Below, in pieces: positions 33,400 through 41,639 of a stretch of 64,000 bases of DNA. The stretch is from an uncultured Eubacteriales bacterium (GTDB lineage: Bacteria; Bacillota; Clostridia; Christensenellales; Aristaeellaceae). The position numbers were made by a program, and so were the translations under genes. The notes below the pieces were generated by a model, which saw only the letters and a list, made by a program, of their open reading frames with translations, was not told the origin of the DNA and ran no database searches. Location of the stretch: assembly GCA_902778055.1 (NCBI GenBank), contig CACYWL010000006.1, positions 45,082 to 109,081 of the forward strand. The letters are read 5' to 3'. Each line of letters begins with the position of its first letter. Within the stretch, counting starts at the first letter, position 1.

Positions 33400-34911
33400 T
33401 CAGGCCTGTTCGCTTACCTTCCGGAGCTCCCGGATGGCCTCCGGAAGGGCCTGCACCGTGTCCCCCGCCGTCATGGAAACGTCCCCCATCCGGCTCTGGG
33501 CGATCTCGCCGGCCCGGCCGTTCAGCCAGGCGCCGGCCGCTGCCGCCCGGGGCAGGGGCGCGTCCCCGGCGCAGACGGCGGCCAGAATGCCGCTGAGCAC
33601 GTCGCCGCTGCCCGCCGTCGCCATCCCGGGGCAGCCCCGGTCCGCGATCCAGGTTTCCCGCCCGTCGGTCACGACCGTCGCGGGCCCCTTCAGCAGCACC
33701 GTCACCCCGTGCTCCCGGGCGAATGCCTCGGCCAGGTTCAGCCCGTCGGCCTGAATCTCCGGCACGGTCTTCCCGGTCAGCCGGGCAAACTCCCCCGGAT
33801 GCGGGGTCAGCAGTACCCGGCCTCCCGCGCCCTTCAGAATCCCGGGCTCCTCCCGCAGGAGGGCGGCCAGGGCGTTCAGCCCGTCCGCGTCGAGGATCAG
33901 GGTCCCGGCCGGGTTCCGCAGCAGGTACCGCACGGCCTGCCGGACGGCCTCCGTGTTCCCCATCCCCATGCCGAAGGCGAGGACCCGCAGCCCGCGGCGC
34001 AGCTCCTCCCATTCCTCTTCCCGGAAGCGGAGCTCCCCCGCCTCCTCGCTCAGGGGAAACAGGGTGCTCTCCAGAATCAGGGGCATCAGCGGAGCGCAGA
34101 GGGACCGGGGCACGGCGGTCCGGACGACGCCGGCGCCGGCCCGCATGGCCGCGCAGGCGGCCGATGCCAGCCGGATGGCCCCGCTGTACCGCAGGCTGCC
34201 GCCGGCGAGCCCCACGTAGCCGTAGGTCCCCTTGTTGGCAAAATGCTTTCTTTCCGGAAACAGCGCCGCGGCGTCCGCCTCCTCCGTCAGGAACCGCTCC
34301 GGTCCCCGGGGCGCGAGGCCGATGTCGATGTTCTCCTTCCGCTTCATCAGATCCATGGCCATATTCAGGAAATGCCCGGGCTGAAAGAAGCCGACGGAGA
34401 CCGTCAGATCGCTGCGCACCGCGGTCTCCGCCAGGCCGGAGTTCCCGTTCAGCCCGCTGTTGATGTCCGCGCTGACGACAGCGGAGCCGCTGCGGTTGAT
34501 CAGCTCAATCATCCGCGCCGTCTCTCCCTCCGCGCGGCCCCGGAAACCGGTGCCGAAAATGCAGTCCGCGACGGTACCGTACTCCTCCAGGGCTTCGGTG
34601 TCCCGCCACAGCTGAAAGGGCACGCCCTTCTCCCGGCATTTCCGGAACCAGTATTCCCCGTCCGGCGTGAAGCTCTCCGCCTCGAGAAAGAGCCGGCAGG
34701 GAAGGCCCGCCTCCGCCAGCAGGCAGGCCAGCACGTATCCGTCCCCGGCGTTGTTGCCCCGGCCGCAGACAATGGCCACCGGCGGCCGCCAGGCAAAGGC
34801 TCGGAAGATGCCCTCCCCGGCCCGGGCCATCAGCTCCCGCCCCGGGGTGCCCGCCGCGATGGCCGCGGCGTCGCTCTCCCGCATGGAGGCCACATCCAGT
34901 ATTCTTTTCAT
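33400..34911 (-). CDS. nnr: Bifunctional NAD(P)H-hydrate epimerase/ADP-dependent dehydratase
   Basis: A 503-residue fusion that repairs damaged nicotinamide cofactors. Residues 1-215 are the YjeF-N epimerase (VCGRGNNAGDGYVLA, DCIFGTGFRG, SADINSGLNG), which equilibrates R and S hydrates. Residues 225-500 are the ribokinase-like dehydratase, with YGYVGLAGGSLRYSGA, LTPHPGEFARL and the nucleotide-binding ATAGSGDVLSGILAA. Both halves look intact. A TGGGCA-N17-TATGAT promoter lies upstream on the minus strand. It is divergent from the SH3-protein gene. Confidence 0.95.
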   Translation of the reverse strand: MKRILDVASMRESDAAAIAAGTPGRELMARAGEGIFRAFAWRPPVAIVCGRGNNAGDGYVLACLLAEAGLPCRLFLEAESFTPDGEYWFRKCREKGVPFQLWRDTEALEEYGTVADCIFGTGFRGRAEGETARMIELINRSGSAVVSADINSGLNGNSGLAETAVRSDLTVSVGFFQPGHFLNMAMDLMKRKENIDIGLAPRGPERFLTEEADAAALFPERKHFANKGTYGYVGLAGGSLRYSGAIRLASAACAAMRAGAGVVRTAVPRSLCAPLMPLILESTLFPLSEEAGELRFREEEWEELRRGLRVLAFGMGMGNTEAVRQAVRYLLRNPAGTLILDADGLNALAALLREEPGILKGAGGRVLLTPHPGEFARLTGKTVPEIQADGLNLAEAFAREHGVTVLLKGPATVVTDGRETWIADRGCPGMATAGSGDVLSGILAAVCAGDAPLPRAAAAGAWLNGRAGEIAQSRMGDVSMTAGDTVQALPEAIRELRKVSEQA

Positions 34912-34946
34912 CTCATCCTCCCGGCGGGCTTCCGCCCGCCCCCTGC

Positions 34947-34975
34947 ATCATACCATAAAAGCGGCCAAATGCCCA
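34947..34975 (-). promoter_or_regulatory. Probable promoter of the NAD(P)HX repair gene
   Basis: On the minus strand: TGGGCA, a 17-base spacer and TATGAT, 36 bases upstream of the start. The same TATGAT -10 occurs in front of asnS. Confidence 0.55.
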
Positions 34976-35076
34976 TGCCGGAATCCGGCCCCGCGGGGCG
35001 CCGGCGCCGAAGAAAAAACGGGCCGGGGAAGGAGAAAACGGCAGGCCGAAAATATTACATTTTTGTTTCATATTCG

Positions 35077-35105
35077 TTGACATTTTTGGCGGATTTTGAT
35101 ATCAT
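35077..35105 (+). promoter_or_regulatory. Sigma-A promoter of the SH3-protein gene
   Basis: A perfect TTGACA, a 17-base spacer and TATCAT in an AT-rich patch, 47 bases before the ATG. Confidence 0.85.
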
Positions 35106-35151
35106 GCGGAGTACCGGAATTCTTTTCCGGAAAAGCTTTCTGGGGTGAAAC

Positions 35152-36285
35152 ATGAGACGATTCCTGTCAGCGCTTCTGACGCTGATGATTCTCTGGAGCG
35201 CGTCGGCGTACGCGGCGACCGGGAAGGAGACGGATGAGGACGGCGGCGTCTGGGACTATGACGCCGGGACCTATACCTCTCCCGAGGGGGAGGTCTATCA
35301 AATTGATGACACGGATTCCGGATCCTCGTCCGGTTCCCGGTCCTCCTCTCAGTCTTCCTCCTCTTCCTCCGGGGCCATCACCGTGACCTCGTCCGACGGG
35401 GCGGAGGATCCGACCGCCGGCATGGTCAAGAACGCGGACGGCAGCGTGACGGTGGAGTCCGGGGCGATCCAGATTGACGAGCCCGCCTCCGAGGGGGCTC
35501 ATCTCTCGCAGGAGGAGTGGGCGGCCCGCTGGACGAAGTATGTCGCCGCCAACGGCACGACCACCGGCACGGTCTATATGGATGACGCGGGGAATATCTT
35601 CCCGGCGGAAATCGTCTATCTGGGCCTGGGCCGGAGCACGGTCCGGGTCGACGGGCAGGAGCTGCTCGTCCCGACCTCCTCGCTCCGCTGGGACACGGAG
35701 GCGCCGGAGGACAAGGTCCTCGCGGTTTGCATGCCCAGCTCCCAGTCCTACCTGACCATCCGGGCCAAGAAGAGCAAGAAGTCCTTTGTGCTGGGGCACT
35801 GTGAAAAATGCACGGTGGTCCGGGTCATCGGCACCGGCAAGACCTGGACCATGATCGATGACAACGGGGTCCGGGGCTATGTGCTGACCTCCGGGCTGAC
35901 CTTCCATGACAATTCTCCGAAAACCTTTGCCGCCGGCATGATCACCGTGAAGGGGAAAACCCCCAGCGGGAATTATGTCCATGTGCGCTCGGTCACCGGA
36001 AACAAGAGCCGGCAGATCGCCGAATACTCGGTGGGAACGCCGGTCGCGGTCTTCGCCCAGGATGAAAAGTGGACGGAGATCGATGTCGGCGGGCTGCACT
36101 GCTATATTCAGAATCAGTTCGTCACCCTCCTGGAGGAGCTGCCGAGAATCCGGGCGGACGGGGAGCCCGAGCCCGGCCTGGCGCCCGGCCCGGAGGAGAA
36201 TCAGAACCCCGAGCCCGGGCTGGCGCCCGGCCCGGAGGAGAATCAGAATCCCGAGCCCGGCCTGGCGCCCGGTCCGGAGGCCTGA
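35152..36285 (+). CDS. Exported protein with two SH3-like domains and a C-terminal Pro/Glu repeat tail
   Basis: A 377-residue secreted protein. Residues 1-22 are a signal peptide ending SAYA. A Ser-rich low-complexity stretch (about 55-80) follows, then a region of unknown fold. Two bacterial SH3-like domains come next (about 195-250 with YLTIRAKKSKKSFVLG, and 262-325 with YVHVRSVTGNKSRQIAEY), which usually bind cell-wall peptides. The last 40 residues are tandem EPGLAPGPEENQNP repeats, probably extended. No catalytic domain is visible, so a wall-binding or sensor role is likely. It has a near-consensus promoter and stands as a single gene. Confidence 0.78.
   Translation: MRRFLSALLTLMILWSASAYAATGKETDEDGGVWDYDAGTYTSPEGEVYQIDDTDSGSSSGSRSSSQSSSSSSGAITVTSSDGAEDPTAGMVKNADGSVTVESGAIQIDEPASEGAHLSQEEWAARWTKYVAANGTTTGTVYMDDAGNIFPAEIVYLGLGRSTVRVDGQELLVPTSSLRWDTEAPEDKVLAVCMPSSQSYLTIRAKKSKKSFVLGHCEKCTVVRVIGTGKTWTMIDDNGVRGYVLTSGLTFHDNSPKTFAAGMITVKGKTPSGNYVHVRSVTGNKSRQIAEYSVGTPVAVFAQDEKWTEIDVGGLHCYIQNQFVTLLEELPRIRADGEPEPGLAPGPEENQNPEPGLAPGPEENQNPEPGLAPGPEA
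36169..36284 (+). repeat. 42-bp intragenic tandem repeat, 2.8 units
   Basis: Units start at 36169, 36211 and 36253; each encodes EPGLAPGPEENQNP, and the last ends after EPGLAPGPEA. Units differ by only one or two bases, implying recent slippage. Confidence 0.9.
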
Positions 36286-36341
36286 CGCCCGCCCGGAAGG
36301 CGGGAAGAGGCGCGCGCCCGGAGGCCCGGGAAAAATCCGTC

Positions 36342-36370
36342 TTGTCAGGCGGAAAGCGCCTGTGTATAAT
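36342..36370 (+). promoter_or_regulatory. Sigma-A promoter of the PPK2 gene
   Basis: TTGTCA, a 17-base spacer ending CTGTG, and consensus TATAAT, 32 bases upstream of the ATG. It closely resembles the murA promoter. Confidence 0.85.
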
Positions 36371-36402
36371 GGGGATACTTTTAAACAAGGAGTTGTTTTT
36401 TC

Positions 36403-37263
36403 ATGCCCCTCAAGGATTACTGCTTTGACGGAAAGAAGACCCTGCGGATCAGGGAAATGCCGACGGATGCCGGGGAATACAAGGTTCAGAAGACGGAGCT
36501 GGTCATCCGGACGGAGGAAAACCTGACCCGCGCGGCGGAACTGCAGGAAAGGCTGTACGCCGCCAAGCAGGAGGGCCTGGTCTTCGCGCTGCAGGCGCGG
36601 GACGCGGCCGGAAAGGACAGCCTGATCAAGAAGGTCTTCTCGAAGCTGAATCCCGCGGGGCTGAAGATTACCTCCTTCAAGGTGCCGAACAAGACGGATC
36701 TGGCCCATGACTACATGTGGCGGATCAACCGGGCGATGCCCGAGCGGGGGACGATCGGCGTCTTCAACCGCAGCCATTACGAGGATGTGCTGGTCGTGCA
36801 GGTGCACCAGATGCAGAAGGACTACATCCTCGCGCCCCGCTGCCTGACGGAGGACTTCTTTGAGCGCAGGTATCGCCAGCTGAACAACTGGGAGGAATAC
36901 CTGTGGGAGAACGGCTTCCGCATGGTCAAGATTTTCCTGAATGTCTCCAAGGAGGAGCAGAAGAACCGCTTCATGGACCGGATGGAGCTGCCGGAGAAGC
37001 ACTGGAAGCTTTCCGTCGGGGATCTGAAGGAACGCTCCCTGTGGGAGGAATATGACCGGGTGTTCGAAAGCTGCATCAACGCGACGGCCACGGAGCACGC
37101 CCCCTGGTATGTCCTTCCCGCGGATAACAAGTGGTATACCCGCTATCTGATGAGCGAAATCCTGCGGAAGACCCTCGAGGATATGGATCCCCAGTTCCCG
37201 CCCCTCGATCCGGAGGAGGCGGCGAAGATCCCCACGGTGCTCCAGGAACTGGAAAACGGCTGA
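36403..37263 (+). CDS. ppk2: Polyphosphate kinase 2 family protein
   Basis: A 286-residue PPK2-family phosphotransferase. It has a Walker A-like loop ARDAAGKDSLIK at about residues 64-75, the motif FNRSHYEDVLVVQVH, the Walker B-like and lid arginines in EEQKNRFMDRMELPEKHWK, and DRVFESCINAT. One-domain PPK2 enzymes move phosphate between polyphosphate and nucleoside mono- or diphosphates; direction and nucleotide preference cannot be told from sequence alone. The start at 36403 follows AAGGAG with an 11-base spacer. A perfect terminator ends this single-gene unit. Confidence 0.92.
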   Translation: MPLKDYCFDGKKTLRIREMPTDAGEYKVQKTELVIRTEENLTRAAELQERLYAAKQEGLVFALQARDAAGKDSLIKKVFSKLNPAGLKITSFKVPNKTDLAHDYMWRINRAMPERGTIGVFNRSHYEDVLVVQVHQMQKDYILAPRCLTEDFFERRYRQLNNWEEYLWENGFRMVKIFLNVSKEEQKNRFMDRMELPEKHWKLSVGDLKERSLWEEYDRVFESCINATATEHAPWYVLPADNKWYTRYLMSEILRKTLEDMDPQFPPLDPEEAAKIPTVLQELENG

Positions 37264-37296
37264 GCCTTCCCCGCACGGCGCGGAGAAGCTCCTGTC

Positions 37297-37328
37297 ACGG
37301 ACTGCCTCATACCGGGCAGTCCGTTTTT
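37297..37328 (+). terminator. Terminator of the PPK2 gene
   Basis: ACGGACTGCC and GGCAGTCCGT form a perfect 10-bp stem with an 8-base loop, followed by five T. Confidence 0.93.
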
Positions 37329-37408
37329 ATGGGAAAAGACTCCCAGCGCGTCCGCGGGCAGCGCTCCGTCGGGGACGGAGGCGCATGTCAGAGGGGCCGA
37401 ACAGAATA

Positions 37409-37442
37409 CAAAAACCCGCGGTGCAAACGCGCCGCGGGTTTT
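37409..37442 (-). terminator. Terminator of the RNase Y gene
   Basis: AAAACCCGCGG and CCGCGGGTTTT form a perfect 11-bp stem with a 10-base loop. On the minus strand it ends in a T run just after the RNase Y stop. It can also act on plus-strand read-through. Confidence 0.9.
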
Positions 37443-37460
37443 GAAATATTTCCGGAAGCC

Positions 37461-39044
37461 TTACTTGGCGTACTCGGTGCTGCGGGTTTCGCGGATGACG
37501 TTGACCCGGATCTGGCCGGGATACTCCATCTGCTCCTCGATGGTCTTGGCGATCTCCTTCGCCAGAACGCGGATGCCGTCATCGTTGACATCCTCGGGCT
37601 TGACCATGATGCGCACCTCGCGGCCGCTCTGGATGGCGTAGCACTTTTCGACGCCCTCGAAGCTGTTGGCGATCTCCTCCAGCTTTTCCAGCCGCTTGAT
37701 GTAGTTCTCCAGGCTCTCCCGACGGGCGCCGGGACGGGCCGCGGAAATGGCGTCCGCCGCCTGCACCAGCACGGCCTCGATGGTCTGGGGTTCGACATCG
37801 TTGTGATGCGCCATGATGCAGTGCACCACCGCGTCGCTCTCGTGATACTTCTTCGCCAGCTCGGCGCCCAGGGTCACGTGGGTGCCCTCGCTCTCATGAT
37901 CGACGGCCTTGCCGATGTCATGCAGCAGGCCGGCGCGCTTGGCCAGCTGGACGTCCGCGCCCAGCTCCGCCGCCATCAGGCCGGCCAGATGGCTGACCTC
38001 GATGGAGTGCTTCAGCACGTTCTGGCCGTAGCTCGTGCGGTACTTCAGGCGGCCCAGAATCTTGACCAGCTCGTGATGAATGCCGTGCTGGTTGGTTTCG
38101 AAAACGGCGTTCTCGCCGGCCTCGCGGATCTGGTTTTCCACATCCCGGCGGGCCTTCTCGACCGTCTCCTCGATGCGGGCGGGATGAATCCGGCCGTCCA
38201 TGATCAGCCGCTCGACCGCCAGGCGGGCAACCTCCCGGCGCACCGGGTCAAAGGCGGAAACGATCACGGCTTCGGGCGTGTCGTCAATGATCAGGTCGAC
38301 GCCGGTCGCGGTTTCCAGGGCCCGGATGTTCCGGCCCTCGCGGCCGATGATGCGGCCCTTCATGTCGTCATTGGGCAGATTGATGACGCTGACCGTCGTC
38401 TCCGCCACGTGATCCGCGGCGCATTTCTGAATGGCCAGGGCCACGATGTTCCGGGCCTTCTTCTCGCCCTCCTCCCGGGCCTGGGTTTCAATATCCCGGA
38501 CCATGGCGGCGGCGTCGTGATACGCGTCCTTCTGGACCTTGTCGATGATGATCTGCTTCGCCTCGTCCCGGGACATGGCGGCGACGCGCTCCAGCTCGGT
38601 GATCTGGCGGCCCTTCAGCTCCTCCAGCTCCGCCTGCTGTTTGTCAAGATCGGCAAACTTGGCGCTCAGGTTGCTCTCCCGGTCCTCCAGGCTCTGGGAC
38701 TTCCGGTTCAGGGTATCCTCCCGCTTGTCCAGGGATTCCTCCCGCTGATCCAGGTGACGCTCGGCGCGCTGCACTTCGTTGCGGCGCTCGCGCATTTCCT
38801 TCTCGTTTTCCGCTTTCTCCCGGTCGCTCTCCGCCTTGGCCTTCAGGATCTCCTCCTTGGCCTCGAGCACCTTTTCCTTCTTGTAGTCCTCCGCCTTCTT
38901 GACGGCGTCGTCATAGAGACGCTTGGCCATGTCCTCGGTCCGGCCAATCTTGTGTTCCACGTAATTCTTCCGGTAGGTATACCCGCCGAAGCAGCCCGCG
39001 GCCGCCGCAGCCAGCGCAATCAGAATCCAGATGATCGGGTGCAA
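37461..39044 (-). CDS. rny: Ribonuclease Y
   Basis: A 527-residue membrane-anchored endoribonuclease that starts decay of many mRNAs in Bacillota. Residues 1-25 form a transmembrane helix ([18 protein letters not shown]). Residues 30-190 are a long coiled coil rich in Glu/Lys/Arg. A KH domain follows ([15 protein letters not shown]), then an HD domain ([18 protein letters not shown]). The C-terminal [19 protein letters not shown] is also typical. The start is TTG at 39044 behind GGGAGGAG. The long leader upstream is structured (see separate entry). Confidence 0.96.
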   Translation of the reverse strand: MHPIIWILIALAAAAAGCFGGYTYRKNYVEHKIGRTEDMAKRLYDDAVKKAEDYKKEKVLEAKEEILKAKAESDREKAENEKEMRERRNEVQRAERHLDQREESLDKREDTLNRKSQSLEDRESNLSAKFADLDKQQAELEELKGRQITELERVAAMSRDEAKQIIIDKVQKDAYHDAAAMVRDIETQAREEGEKKARNIVALAIQKCAADHVAETTVSVINLPNDDMKGRIIGREGRNIRALETATGVDLIIDDTPEAVIVSAFDPVRREVARLAVERLIMDGRIHPARIEETVEKARRDVENQIREAGENAVFETNQHGIHHELVKILGRLKYRTSYGQNVLKHSIEVSHLAGLMAAELGADVQLAKRAGLLHDIGKAVDHESEGTHVTLGAELAKKYHESDAVVHCIMAHHNDVEPQTIEAVLVQAADAISAARPGARRESLENYIKRLEKLEEIANSFEGVEKCYAIQSGREVRIMVKPEDVNDDGIRVLAKEIAKTIEEQMEYPGQIRVNVIRETRSTEYAK

Positions 39045-39293
39045 CTGTTCTCCTCCCTTTCTTTACGTATTCTCATTCCAAAGTCAGGACCGGCCGCCGG
39101 AATCGGGCCGAACCGGCCGCCAAAGGGGCCGGACACGACAAAAAGCCGCGAAGAAAAATCCCGCGGCTGAACGCTGCTTCCAGAAATAACGCGAAGCCCT
39201 CCCCGCGGAACCCCCCGTTCCGCCGGGCGAAAAAACGAATCAAATCTATTGAAAACAGCGAGCGGAGATCACTCCGCTTCAGCCGATCAACTC
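39045..39293 (-). promoter_or_regulatory. Long structured 5' leader of RNase Y with terminator-like hairpin
   Basis: From the predicted start near 39287 to the TTG at 39044 the leader is about 240 bases and has no gene. On the minus strand it holds AGCGGAGTGATCTCCGCT, a GCGGAAC/GTTCCGC hairpin, and an AGCCGCG/CGCGGCT hairpin at about 39143-39167 followed by TTTTT, which looks like an intrinsic terminator before the gene. It may act as an attenuator; this is inference. Confidence 0.5.
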
Positions 39294-39322
39294 ATCCTAA
39301 ACAAAAATTAACAATTTGTCAA
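39294..39322 (-). promoter_or_regulatory. Sigma-A promoter of RNase Y
   Basis: On the minus strand: a perfect TTGACA, a 17-base AT-rich spacer and TAGGAT. It lies directly after the asnS terminator. Confidence 0.75.
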
Positions 39323-39324
39323 GA

Positions 39325-39358
39325 ATTTTTTAAAAACTCCCCCGCATGCGGGGGAGTT
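39325..39358 (-). terminator. Terminator of asnS
   Basis: A perfect 24-base palindrome (AACTCCCCC, GCATGC centre, GGGGGAGTT) followed on the minus strand by a T/A-rich run. It separates asnS from the RNase Y promoter. Confidence 0.9.
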
Positions 39359-39379
39359 GAAAAACAATGAAAAGCTTCC

Positions 39380-40759
39380 TCAGAAATCGCAGTTCATGGG
39401 AGTTCTGAAATAGGGGATGACGTCCCGGATATTCTCAACGCCGGTGAGATAGATCAGCAGGCGCTCAAATCCCATGCCAAACCCCGCGTGAGTGCATCCG
39501 CCGAACTTCCGCAGGTTGACGTACCAGTACATCTCCTCCTTGCTGATGCCCAGCTCGTCCATGCGGGCGGCCAGGAGATCATACCGGTCCTCGCGCTGGC
39601 TGCCGCCCATCAGCTCGCCGGCGCCGGGCACCAGCAGGTCCACGGCGGCGACGGTCTTCCCGTCGTCGTTCTGATACATGTAGAAGGCCTTGATGTCCTT
39701 CGGCCAGTTGTAGACGAAAACCGGGCTGTGGAAATATTCCTCGGTCAGGTACTTCTCGTGCTCCTTGGCGGTATCCTCGCCGTACCGGGGCTCAAACTGG
39801 AACTGCGTGCCGTTTTCCATGGCCTTGCGCAGGATGGTGATGGCCTCCTCGTGGGTGACCCGGGCGCAGGTGCTTCCGGCCAGGGCGTTCAGCTTCTCCA
39901 GCAGCCCGCCGCCGGTGAACTGATCCAGGAACTTCAGCTCGTCCGGGCATTTTTCCAGCACGGTCTTCACGATGCTCTTCAGGAAATCCTCCTCGATGTC
40001 CATCAGCCGCTCCAGATCGCAGAAGGCGATTTCCGGCTCGATCATCCAGAATTCCGCCGCGTGGGTCTTCGTGTTGCTGTTCTCCGCGCGGAAGGTCGGC
40101 CCGAAGGTGTAGATATTGCTGAAGGCCATGGCGAAGGTCTCGCCCTCCAGCTGGCCCGTCACGGCCAGGGAGGCAGGCTTGCCGAAGAAATCCCTGCTGT
40201 AGTCCGGCTTTTCGCCCAGGGGCAGGGTGGTGACGGTAAAGGTGTTTCCGGCGCCCTCCGCGTCATTCCCGGTGATCAGGGGTGTATGCACGTAGAGGTA
40301 CCCCCGATCCTGGAAATAGGTGTGAATCGCCATCGCCGCGACGCTGCGGACGCGGAACACGGCCTGGAACAGGCGGGTCCTGGGCCGGAGATACGCGATC
40401 TCCCGCAGGAACTCGAGGGAGTGCTTCTTGGGCTGCAGGGGATAATCCTCGGGGCAGTCCCCCTCCAGAGAAATCTCCTGCGCCTGGATCTCGGGGGTTT
40501 CCGGATCCCGGTAGCTGGGCACGACCTTGCCCGTGACGCGCACGGCGCTGCCGATGTGGAAGGCCTGAATGGCCTCGTAATCCGCGATGGAATTGTCATA
40601 GACCACCTGGGGATTCTTGAAGCAGGTGCCGTCATAAAAGTCGATAAAGCCGATCCCCTTCTGCTTCCTGTGGTTCCGGATCCAGCCCTGCAGGGTGACG
40701 GTCTGCCCCTGCAGCTCGCTCAGCCGTTCCTTCAGTTCCCGGGTGGTGATGATCTTCAT
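39380..40759 (-). CDS. asnS: Asparaginyl-tRNA synthetase
   Basis: A 459-residue class IIb aminoacyl-tRNA synthetase. Residues 1-105 are the OB-fold anticodon-binding domain (VTLQGWIRNHRKQKGIGFIDF). The catalytic core shows motif 2 (TFGPTFRAENSNTKTHAAEFW) split by the usual loop and motif 3 (GFGMGFERLLIYLTG). The AsnRS-type signature is seen rather than AspRS. Its promoter is TTGCGC-N17-TATGAT at 40795-40823 on the minus strand. No T-box was recognised in the short leader of about 30 bases. Confidence 0.96.
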   Translation of the reverse strand: MKIITTRELKERLSELQGQTVTLQGWIRNHRKQKGIGFIDFYDGTCFKNPQVVYDNSIADYEAIQAFHIGSAVRVTGKVVPSYRDPETPEIQAQEISLEGDCPEDYPLQPKKHSLEFLREIAYLRPRTRLFQAVFRVRSVAAMAIHTYFQDRGYLYVHTPLITGNDAEGAGNTFTVTTLPLGEKPDYSRDFFGKPASLAVTGQLEGETFAMAFSNIYTFGPTFRAENSNTKTHAAEFWMIEPEIAFCDLERLMDIEEDFLKSIVKTVLEKCPDELKFLDQFTGGGLLEKLNALAGSTCARVTHEEAITILRKAMENGTQFQFEPRYGEDTAKEHEKYLTEEYFHSPVFVYNWPKDIKAFYMYQNDDGKTVAAVDLLVPGAGELMGGSQREDRYDLLAARMDELGISKEEMYWYVNLRKFGGCTHAGFGMGFERLLIYLTGVENIRDVIPYFRTPMNCDF

Positions 40760-40794
40760 AGTCTGCCTCCTGATGTGTCAGTTGCACAGGCGGA

Positions 40795-40823
40795 ATCATA
40801 CCATATTTCAGGATTCTGCGCAA
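40795..40823 (-). promoter_or_regulatory. Probable promoter of asnS
   Basis: On the minus strand: TTGCGC, a 17-base spacer and TATGAT. It is 10 bases away from the divergent promoter of the SMR pair. Confidence 0.65.
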
Positions 40824-40832
40824 CCGGGCCGG

Positions 40833-40861
40833 TTGCCTCCGGGGCGGAAAGATGATATAGT
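40833..40861 (+). promoter_or_regulatory. Probable promoter of the SMR gene pair
   Basis: TTGCCT, a 17-base spacer and TATAGT, 46 bases upstream of the first start, in the divergent region shared with asnS. Confidence 0.6.
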
Positions 40862-40907
40862 GCAGCAGGAAAAGAAGGGAAACGCCCGGAAAGGAAAGGG
40901 AAGCGGA

Positions 40908-41297
40908 ATGAATCAGCCTGGAGGAGAGCTGGGCGGCGCGGAGAGGCGGAAGGCCTGGCTGCTGCTGCATCTGATGATGCTGCTGTACGCGGGCAGCACG
41001 GTGCTGAGCAAGCTGGCGGCCGGAGAGGAGCCCCTGTCCGTGCCCTTTCTGCTGTATTACGCGGGGGAGATCGTGCTGCTCGGCGCCTATGCCCTGGGCT
41101 GGCAGCAGGTGATCAAGCGCCTGCCGCTGACGACGGCGTACGCGAACAAGGCGGTGACCGTCGTCTGGGGACTGCTGGCCGGCATGCTGTTCTTCGGAGA
41201 GGGGCTGACGCCCGGGCGGGTGATCGGCGCGCTGCTGGCCATCGCCGGCGTGGTGCTCTTCGCCTTTGCGGACGGGGAGGAGGCGGACGGGAAATGA
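40908..41297 (+). CDS. SMR/EamA-type small membrane transporter subunit A
   Basis: A 129-residue protein with four predicted membrane helices after a hydrophilic 15-residue start (LLLHLMMLLYAGSTVLSKLA, LLYYAGEIVLLGAYALGW, TTAYANKAVTVVWGLLAGMLFF, VIGALLAIAGVVLFAF). The helix 3-4 pattern is that of small multidrug resistance or EamA half-size transporters. It overlaps the next gene by four bases and both have the same topology, so the two may form a heterodimer, as in paired SMR systems or ArnE/ArnF. ATG 40908 is chosen for its GGAAAGGGAAG site. Confidence 0.78.
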   Translation: MNQPGGELGGAERRKAWLLLHLMMLLYAGSTVLSKLAAGEEPLSVPFLLYYAGEIVLLGAYALGWQQVIKRLPLTTAYANKAVTVVWGLLAGMLFFGEGLTPGRVIGALLAIAGVVLFAFADGEEADGK

Positions 41298-41635
41298 ACT
41301 GGATTGCCGCGCTGATCCTGGTCCTGGGAACGCTGATCAGCTCCGTCTCCCAGGTGATGCTGAAAAAGGCCGCGCAGAAGGAGTACGGCTCCTGGCTGCG
41401 GGAATATCTGAACCCCTGGGTGATCGGGGCCTATGTGCTGTTTTTCGTTTCGACTCTGTTCTCCGTCCGGGCCTTTGCCCTGGGGCTTCCCCTGAGCCTG
41501 GGCCCGGTGCTGGAGGCGACGGGATATGTCTTTGTGACCGCCTTCGGGGTCACGATGTTTCATGAAAAGCTGAACCGGAAAAAGATCCTCGCGCTGGCGC
41601 TGATCATCGCCGGCATTATCGTGTCTGCATTTTAA
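41294..41635 (+). CDS. SMR/EamA-type small membrane transporter subunit B
   Basis: A 113-residue four-helix membrane protein (WIAALILVLGTLISSVSQVMLKKAA, LNPWVIGAYVLFFVSTLFSV, SLGPVLEATGYVFVTAFGVTMF, ILALALIIAGIIVSAF). It starts in an ATGA overlap with subunit A, so the two are translationally coupled. The Glu in PVLEATGY could correspond to the proton-coupling acidic residue of SMR proteins. Because ArnC-like glycosyltransferases lie 3 kb downstream, a flippase for an undecaprenyl-linked sugar (ArnE/F-like) is as likely as drug export. Confidence 0.78.
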   Translation: MNWIAALILVLGTLISSVSQVMLKKAAQKEYGSWLREYLNPWVIGAYVLFFVSTLFSVRAFALGLPLSLGPVLEATGYVFVTAFGVTMFHEKLNRKKILALALIIAGIIVSAF

Positions 41636-41639
41636 AAGC

